Shown here: positions 57,681 to 64,000 of the stretch, one piece after another
Layout of the letters: the number at the start of each line of letters is the position of its first letter
Numbering within the stretch: the stretch's first letter is position 1
NCBI GenBank assembly: GCA_002104905.1
Contig: MCFE01000155.1
Span: forward strand, 87,762-151,761
Source of the DNA: Basidiobolus meristosporus CBS 931.73
Taxonomy: Eukaryota > Basidiobolomycota > Basidiobolomycetes > Basidiobolales > Basidiobolaceae
Direction: 5' to 3'
Length of the DNA: 64,000 bases
Made by a program: the position numbers and the translations under genes
The notes under the pieces: generated by a model
The model's database searches: none
The model's input: only the letters and a program-made list of their open reading frames with translations
What the model was told of the DNA's origin: nothing

Positions 57681-59894
57681 ATGACGGTCATCCATAAAAA
57701 ACGTACTGTCGACGATGTTAGCAAAGGTATTACGTTCAGTTTTTCTGAGATACATAGGGCTTTAGTTTTTACCAGATCATCTAAACCCGCGCTTCGTTTT
57801 GACACGCTTTTAACTAATACTTTGTGATCAATTTTGTCAATATCATCGGTCATTTACAGCTGCTGACGTTGGTGTAAAATATCATTGCGACTTTTGTCAA
57901 GTCAACATAACCTCCACAGTACGTATAAAATGCGCCATTTGCACCGATTTTGATCTCTGTGTGAAATGTTTCACGCATGGCGTAGAAATTGGAAAACACA
58001 AGAATGATCACGATTATCAGGTTGTGGTGAGTATTCTCTATTTTAAATTGACTGGTATGGGTTTCTACCCCTTCATTTCAATAACTTATACATATTTAAG
58101 GATAAACATACTTTCCCTATATTTGATCCCGGATGGGGTGCTGATGAAGAGCTTCTCTTGATTGAAGCACTGGAAATATACGGAATGGGCAATTGGGCAG
58201 ATGCAGCCGATCATGTTGGGACCAAAAACAAAGAGGAGTGCGAACAACATTACATTGATACTTACGTTAATTCCGATACATGGCCTTTACCGGTATGCCG
58301 AGTTTCTTCGATTGTATATTGATAACCACACGAGAGTTATTAATGTAGTCACCCTTGTTGCATACATTTATTTATTCGTCTAACTTTGTATCCGAAGAAC
58401 ATGAATCTCGACTTTAGCCCTGAGACCGACGCTGTCAGCGACCGCAAGAAGATCAAAGTCACCAAACAAGGTGTGTTATTTATCGTCAATTCGTAGCCCA
58501 ATACGCGCTTACTGAATAACTGCAATTTTACCAGCTCTCAATCGATACGGAAAGGTGATGAAGCCTACATTTAGTTCCGATTGATGTATGGCGAAACCCG
58601 TACTAACCCGCATCAACTCCAGCCTCTGCAAAGCATGCCATCCAATCACGAAATCGCGGGCTACATGCCCGGTAGATTTGAGTTCGAAACTGAATATGAC
58701 AATGAAGCGGAACAATATGTCAAAGACCTTGTGTTCGGAGATGAGGATACGCCTGAGGAAACTGGTATGCTTTCAGATATACGCTATAATTGTATTTTTG
58801 GCCCCAGCGATAATACTCTCCCCTTGGTGTTTACAGAGCTCAAGCTCACCGTATTTGAAATATACAATTCGAAACTCGACAAACGCATGGAGCGCAAGAA
58901 ATTCATATTTCAAAGAGGCCTGTTGGATTATCGAAAGGTATGCTTTCTTGGCTAGGAAAACCCAATGGATTGTGGATTCCAATATCCCCATTATTGTTCT
59001 CAGAACCTTGCAAACGAAAGAAAGAGAACCAAGGAAGAACGTGATTTGATAAACAAGACGAAAGTATTTGCACGACTTCAGACAGCGGAGGATTACGAAA
59101 AATTCCTTGATGGTTTGATAAGTATGTCGGGGCACTAGTTTCTACGAATGAGCCGCCATGTTAATATCTCGTACTCAGATGAAATGTCGTTGCGCAAAAG
59201 AATAGCTGAGCTACAGGAGTATCGCAGAAATGGGATTACCACCCTAGCTGAAGCGGAGGTGTATGAAAGAGACAAAGCGCAGAGAGTGTGTTCAAGTATT
59301 TTCAATCATAGCTCTTATGCAAGTTAAACTAATTTGAAATCCATCATTAGCAATCCAATCTTAAGCTACTAACGGGCCGGGAGAGCTTGGCAGCGAGTGA
59401 ACGTCTATCCCGTTACGCCGCCAGACATATTCCTCAAGAGGTATTTTTAAATGTGAAAGATTACAAGTAGCAGTAATCTAAAATAGCATGCATAGGCATC
59501 TCCTGCCCCTAAAGCCGCTAATCAGAAGATGATCGGACGTAAACCTGGTAAGAACAAGATTATCTATCATATTCACGGCCAAGTAACTGATTTTATTTGA
59601 TTAGCGAACCCTTTGGACATTCAAGAAGCCGACGGTGTTCACCTTCTCACACCTGCTGAGCAGACAATTTGCTCAGCTCTCCGTATTTTGCCCAAGGCTT
59701 ATATGGTCATCAAAGAGACCATTCTCAAAGAATATGCTCGCCTGGGATCACTTAAACGTCGTCAGGCTAGGGAACTTATTAAGATTGATGTCAACAAAAC
59801 TAGCAAGATATACGATTTCTTCATTGAAATGGGTTGGATCAAGCCACCAGTAAGAGGGGCGGCTAGCACCTCTACAAATGGAACTCCTGCTTAG
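57681..59894 (+). CDS. ADA2: SAGA/ADA transcriptional adaptor Ada2
   Basis: Twelve exons: 57681-57726, 57860-58026, 58101-58292, 58398-58470, 58535-58554, 58623-58764, 58837-58937, 59004-59121, 59179-59285, 59351-59440, 59496-59547, 59605-59894; 465 residues. Ada2 activates the Gcn5 acetyltransferase module of SAGA in the nucleus. The ZZ zinc finger (about 23-72) starts [20 protein letters not shown]. The SANT domain (about 81-130) has [20 protein letters not shown] and [12 protein letters not shown]. The central part has [20 protein letters not shown]. The C-terminal SWIRM domain (from about 375) reads [20 protein letters not shown]. Exon 5 is a 20-nt microexon; the first intron is the longest (133 nt). 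All phases agree. Confidence 0.95.
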
Positions 59895-60677
59895 TGACTA
59901 ACAAAATCAACTTAATTGCGTTGCAGTGAGAAATCGGAGCTCGCTAGCCTTGGATAATAATCATCAATTTTGTTCTACCTTATCAGGATCGCTTAAATAT
60001 GTATCATATAACATAGGTCAAGTCTAAATTATCATGTATGTTACGTTGGACCTATTAGAACTAAGTACCCTCTACCAATGCTACTTATTGCACCAGTCAC
60101 TTACGTCAAGCAATTATATATCTTTATACAATGCAAAAAACATGAACGTAATATTCACAATTTGGCTGTTTCTCTAATTCTTAATCATCCAATGCCATAT
60201 ACTGAGTATGTGTAGCCTGATTTTGATTCGGAAGATGGTAGCACGATCTAGACGTTTTTTGGTTCATACGTTTCTTACTATACGTCATGGAGAAGCATAA
60301 TGCTTAGCGTTTAATCTGCGGCGTTTCTATACTAAAATCGCCCTTGAAGTCTCCTACGAGCGATTTCAAATACATCTAATTTTAGTGAAAGATCGGCAAG
60401 ACAGGTATCAAGCCCATCGCAGGTTTGGTTGTATTTGTTAATTGGTAGTACAAATACCGAGACCAAAAGTGGAGAAATTTGCTAATACACTTGTCATGAG
60501 CAACATGGGGGGATTCTATCCGCTCTGATAAAGTGGCCAAATTCAGGTCAACCACGCAATTTGCGCCTACTCCCATGATTTTTCATTTACATGTCATGCC
60601 TAACAGGTTTTTGAGGATAATCACAGAGAGCAAGCACATAAAGATTCTGGCATCATCTGCTTGAATGCTATGGTATC
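59895..60677. other. no gene recognised
   Basis: 3' region of ADA2 and upstream region of the methyltransferase gene. Nothing coding seen. Confidence 0.5.
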
Positions 60678-60685
60678 TATAAATA
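60678..60685 (+). promoter_or_regulatory. TATA box of the SABATH methyltransferase gene
   Basis: TATAAATA lies only 37 bp upstream of the ATG at 60722, implying a very short leader. Confidence 0.5.
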
Positions 60686-60721
60686 CTGCAGCAATCAAAA
60701 TCTACATCTATTGTTATAGCC

Positions 60722-61915
60722 ATGAAGGACACTCAATCTACGCTTGTCATCCAACCCCAGCCTCCAGGTAGACTGCTGTATTATACTCAAAATTGACGTG
60801 AATGACTGAAGCACTAACTGAAATCTGTAGCAAAGGCAAACAACACAATAATCCAGCCAATGATGAACTATAACAAAAATTCCTCCCTTCAAGCCCGAAT
60901 TAATCAGTTTGGCATTGAGATGCTAAGAAAAACGAGTAACGTCCTCTTGCAAACACCTTTTGAAATATACATCGCTAAACTTACTACAATAGTGGAGGGC
61001 ATTATCCCGTCAATAGGTTCCTCCTTATCTATAGGTGATTTTGGCTGCAGCCATGGCCGTAACTCGATGACGGTGATCAATACTATTTTACATACTCTTC
61101 AAATCGTGAGAAAGAGCCAAGATCCATTATCTATTCAGGTGTATCATAATGACCTTCCCACCAACGATTTTGGTGAAGTATTCAAGTGTTTAGACGACCC
61201 TGACTTGACATATCAACGTGACGAGTTCCTTAAAGCAAGTGAAGGAAATTCCATTTTTAGTATGGTGACAGGAAAATCCTTCTACAGCCAGTGCTTTCCA
61301 AATGATCTGTTGGATCTCTCCTTCTGCTTCAATAGCGTCCATTGGATGCCTGTAGTCAGTACCACTCTCTATCGTCCGTTGATGGTTTACTCCAAGGAGA
61401 TTAGCGCTGAGCAGCTGCGATCAATTCAAAGTGAAGCCCAAAGTCAACTAGTTGATTTCCTAACTTGCCGCGCCAAAGAACTTCGCAACGGCGGGCGGAT
61501 GATATTATCCCTACTTAGTGAGATTGAAAATCTTCCGGACATTGACGATTTATGGCAACAACATATAGATGAATACAAGATTGATCCTATGTTGTTGGGT
61601 CATACTCGCATTCCTATCTTCCTCCGAGCAAGAGATAATGTCGAGCAAGCGCTTCAACAAATCCCTTCATTACGGTTACTTCAGTGCGCTAGTCGATCAT
61701 ATGAAAGCACCACGAACAACGATATTAATCACCTGAAAACAACTTACTGGCCTCAAATTCAGGCTGGCTTAATTGAGGATGCTATCTTTGATAACGAATC
61801 TATGCTAACCGAATTCCTGGAATGTTTCTTCATCAAGATTAGTAAGTATTGTGCTGCAAAACAAAGAAACATGATCACAGTTCTCTACGTAGCCTTGGAA
61901 AAAGTTGTCGAGTAA
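60722..61915 (+). CDS. SABATH-type SAM-dependent carboxyl methyltransferase
   Basis: Two exons: 60722-60767 and 60831-61915; 63-nt intron; 376 residues, the usual SABATH length. These enzymes methylate carboxyl groups (salicylate, jasmonate, benzoate, farnesoate in plants) or ring nitrogens, using S-adenosylmethionine. The SAM motif is DFGCSHGRNS at about 85-94, the acidic motif HNDLPTNDF at about 121-129, SFYSQCFP at about 165-172 in place of the plant SFY.RLFP, and FNSVHWMP at about 182-189 for the plant S.LHWLS. The family is mainly plant, with scattered microbial members. No targeting signal, so cytosolic. It is the last complete gene before the telomere. The acid substrate cannot be told from sequence. 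The single short intron shows it has been fitted to this genome. Confidence 0.9.
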
Positions 61916-62612
61916 ACAGTGACCTATCTTTTGCCCGTTGTCAGTAGGTTGGAAGTAGCAAAGCTAAAAGAAGCTCAATAATCACCACTACACGCTATCC
62001 TTAAAATAAAACCAAGGTTTTACAGTGATTGAAGGATTTACCGTTTGCATCTGAGGGTCCGCTCATTTCAATGGATGAGAGGTAAACGCCAAAAACACAT
62101 ATTATTGCTACTCTAGCGCCTTTATCAATCCAATAACCCTTGCAGAGCTGCTTAAACTGAGCTTTGCTTTCAGTAACTAGCACTTCAACAATGAAGGAAA
62201 TTTAGCAAAAAAGTTTGGTTTGTACTTGAAAGTACATAAGGTACAGGTATCAAGAAGTTGGATGTTATCAATGTTAGGGTTAGGGGAATTATACTCACCA
62301 ACCAGTGAAATTGTTTTTCTTGGGGGGGGGAGGGAGAGAGTCACCAACAAGTGAAATCTTTATTTCAGTTGAAGCAAAGAAGCCAGCACTTAGAGGTGTG
62401 AAAGGCCTAGGGGGAGGGGAGGGAAAGTCACCACTGTGGTGAAATCTTTGTTTTGCCAAGTAGGTGCCCAAAGTCACTGAAGTTAAAAAATAAAGAAGCC
62501 TGCCAAGGAGGTAATGTACCATACTGCAAACTTGTCAAGCTTAGTGCAGTTAGGGGCGAGACAGTCACCAACAGGTGAAATCTTTATTTCAGTTGAAACA
62601 AAGAAGCCAGTG
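61916..62612. other. proximal subtelomere with repeat copies
   Basis: Contains interstitial GTTAGGGTTAGGGG at 62274-62287, G-rich tracts (62322-62330, 62409-62423) and copies of the terminal 60-bp repeat, annotated separately. No gene. Confidence 0.6.
62340..62391 (+). repeat. subtelomeric 60-bp repeat, copy 1 (truncated)
   Basis: Matches the copies at 62561 and 63714 from TCACCAACA to AGCCAGCACT with a few substitutions. More degraded matches flank it at 62294-62314 and 62426-62457. Confidence 0.75.
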
Positions 62613-62620
62613 CTACTGTT
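62561..62620 (+). repeat. subtelomeric 60-bp repeat, copy 2
   Basis: Runs from ACAGTCACCAACAGGTG to GCTACTGTT and differs from the terminal copy at only a few bases. It is preceded by the telomere-like string GTTAGGGGCGAG. Confidence 0.85.
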
Positions 62621-62927
62621 GTAGCTTTGATACAAGAGTGTGTAGCTGAGGGGAATTTGTAGGTAAGTTAATAAGAAGCGATGATAGTTCTTCTGTACTC
62701 AAGACACTGCTCAGTGGGAGGGGGGGTAGCAAGAGAGGTAAGAATGATTTGTGAACAACATTAATGAGGGGAATGTGATAAGGATTGATATTCATCATAA
62801 AGGGAGTGTGCTGCTGCAGATATTGCTGCCAAAGGTCTGTCAAGTACTTCAGGTAGGCCAGCTTGGGTTTTTCTGACTGCAGAATAAAATGAGAAAACTT
62901 CTTGACTTCAGGATCATCAAGTATACC
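62613..62927 (-). pseudogene. orphan coding fragment in the subtelomere
   Basis: A 104-codon block, open on the minus strand, with protein-like sequence: GILDDPEVKKFSHFILQSEK, LAYLKYLTDLWQQYLQQHTP and a Leu/Pro-rich end, then a stop at 62613. Directly upstream is TTTTCATAG, which could be an intron acceptor, but no further exon is visible towards the telomere. It looks like the 3' part of a larger gene cut by subtelomeric rearrangement. Family unrecognised; subtelomeric helicase-type genes are one possibility but no helicase motif is seen. It overlaps the last 8 bp of repeat copy 2. Confidence 0.4.
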
Positions 62928-63562
62928 CTATGAAAATAATTTGGTCCCACGGGTGGATCCAATCCGGATCAGCTGTCAAGATCCCATTTAGAGACCGTCA
63001 TAATAACAGCAGCTTGGAAATAGTGACCCTCCTAACAATCTTATGACAGGATCATAATGGTGTTTTGCTAATTTTACAACCAAATAAAGGGATAAAACTT
63101 GACAATACTTATCAGTGCTGTGACAATATTTGCATAGTATTGTTGCAATCTTTCAGCGCACTCTAACTATTTTAAGTGGATCCAGTTGGCCAGGACATCC
63201 AATTGCCTTATATGGCAAGAAACTTGACAGTATTTTGACGGCCTCACAGCAAAACTCTGATGGCATTCTATTGGCAGTATGACGGCCTACTGCTGGTTAT
63301 GTACAATGCTACTGTACCAATTTACCAAATGGTATTTCCTTTTTCTACCTCCCCTTGTGCAATTCATATATTCCACTGTAGAATCACCCCTCTTCATTTG
63401 CTTACCCACTATTACCTTGGGTATTCCACATATAGCTTGAATCAAAAAAAACTATGGCCTCCTGCTTACTAACCTCTACAAACACTCACACCTGCCACAA
63501 TTGACATACTTCTATCACCTCAACTTTACAGCTTTTTAGTGTGATGCTTGCAAAGTTGCCAG
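62928..63562. other. subtelomeric sequence, no gene
   Basis: AT-rich, only short open frames. Several short repeats of AACTTGACA(A/G)TA-type sequence occur (63098, 63221). No other structure seen. Confidence 0.45.
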
Positions 63563-63696
63563 ATACCTTGTACTGCTGGTAACATATACATCTTGCAAAC
63601 ATATGCTTGGTTGTTGCCACTTCTGCCATATACCTTGTACTGCTGGTAACAAATGCATCTTGCAAACATATGCTTGGTTGTTGCCACTTCTGCCAT
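63563..63696 (+). repeat. 67-bp tandem duplication
   Basis: Two adjacent copies, 63563-63629 and 63630-63696, each from ATACCTTGTACTGCTGG to CTTCTGCCAT, differing at two positions (CATATA against CAAATG). The second copy runs straight into TTAGGGTTAGG. Confidence 0.9.
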
Positions 63697-63713
63697 TAGG
63701 GTTAGGAGGGGAG

Positions 63714-63771
63714 ACAGCCACCAACAGGTGAAATCTTTATTTCAGTTGAAACAAAGAAGCCAGCACTACTG
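63714..63771 (+). repeat. subtelomeric 60-bp repeat, copy 3, abutting the telomere
   Basis: Same sequence as copy 2, from ACAGCCACCAACAGGTG to CACTACTG, followed directly by the telomere array and preceded by GTTAGGAGGGGAG. Confidence 0.88.
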
Positions 63772-64000
63772 TTAGGGTTAGGGTTAGGGTTAGGGTTAGG
63801 GTTAGGGTTAGGGTTAGGGTTAGGGTTAGGGTTAGGGTTAGGGTTAGGGTTAGGGTTAGGGTTAGGGTTAGGGTTAGGGTTAGGGTTAGGGTTAGGGTTA
63901 GGGTTAGGGTTAGGGTTAGGGTTAGGGTTAGGGTTAGGGTTAGGGTTAGGGTTAGGGTTAGGGTTAGGGTTAGGGTTAGGGTTAGGGTTAGGGTTAGGGT
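63772..64000 (+). repeat. telomere, (TTAGGG)38
   Basis: Thirty-eight uninterrupted TTAGGG units plus one base to the window edge, with no variant repeat. The G-rich strand runs 5' to 3' towards the right, so this is a right-hand chromosome end. TTAGGG is the standard telomere repeat of filamentous fungi. Confidence 0.99.

Noticed and set aside
57578-57853. Minus-strand 91-codon frame opposite the ADA2 start
   Set aside because: It overlaps ADA2 exon 1 and its first intron, reads through the G run and has no recognisable content.

Overview
The window is the right-hand end of a fungal chromosome. It closes with 38 perfect TTAGGG units running off the right edge. Genes carry short GT-AG introns (mostly 50-80 nt), and the gene content is typical of fungi: AreA-type GATA factor, Mkk1/Pek1-type MAPKK, Pho80-type cyclin, Kre9/Knh1-like wall proteins and loosenin-like proteins. 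Conserved housekeeping genes are intron-dense (VPS13 24 introns, ADA2 11, RPB5 6). Intron density, the chitin-binding-like Cys module and gene style suggest an early-diverging (zygomycete-grade) filamentous fungus rather than a yeast. The genus is not determined from sequence alone.

Layout. 1-6.4 kb: tandem array of three secreted loosenin/expansin-like proteins, the first two nearly identical. 6.6-11.2 kb: a small Kre9/Knh1-like gene, then a gene-poor stretch. 11.3-13.6 kb: mitochondrial nucleotide exchange factor MGE1, divergent from RPB5 (RPABC1). 15.5-24 kb: two-finger GATA factor, a UPF0390 small basic protein, cell-wall-integrity type MAPKK, and a C2H2 factor with two finger pairs. 24-28.2 kb: no gene recognised. 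28.2-32.1 kb: Kre9/Knh1-like protein with GPI-type tail, a small mitochondrial membrane protein (Mrx11-like) and a Tda3-like FAD oxidoreductase. 33.4-44.3 kb: complete VPS13 (25 exons, 3142 codons). 46.6-54.9 kb: Pho80-like cyclin, RPS10, ribokinase, a third Kre9/Knh1-like protein and a cAR/Git3-type seven-helix receptor. 55.5-59.9 kb: seipin and SAGA subunit ADA2. 60.7-61.9 kb: a plant-type SABATH carboxyl methyltransferase, the last complete gene. 62-64 kb: subtelomeric repeats, an orphan coding fragment and the telomere.

Themes. Six genes encode secreted or wall-associated proteins (three loosenin-like, three Kre9-like), and a wall-integrity MAPKK lies among them. VPS13 (bulk lipid transfer) and seipin (lipid-droplet biogenesis) are both membrane-lipid factors, but no operon-like co-regulation is implied. 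The most informative observations are evolutionary: a sharp gene-conversion boundary in the loosenin pair, a GATA finger duplicated together with its intron, a shared intron position in two Kre9-like genes, and a terminal 60-bp repeat embedded in degenerate telomeric sequence. I found no convincing evidence for a wholly new multi-gene system.

Exon boundaries were worked out by eye from GT/AG sites, reading-frame continuity and family conservation. They are consistent in phase but not confirmed by transcripts.
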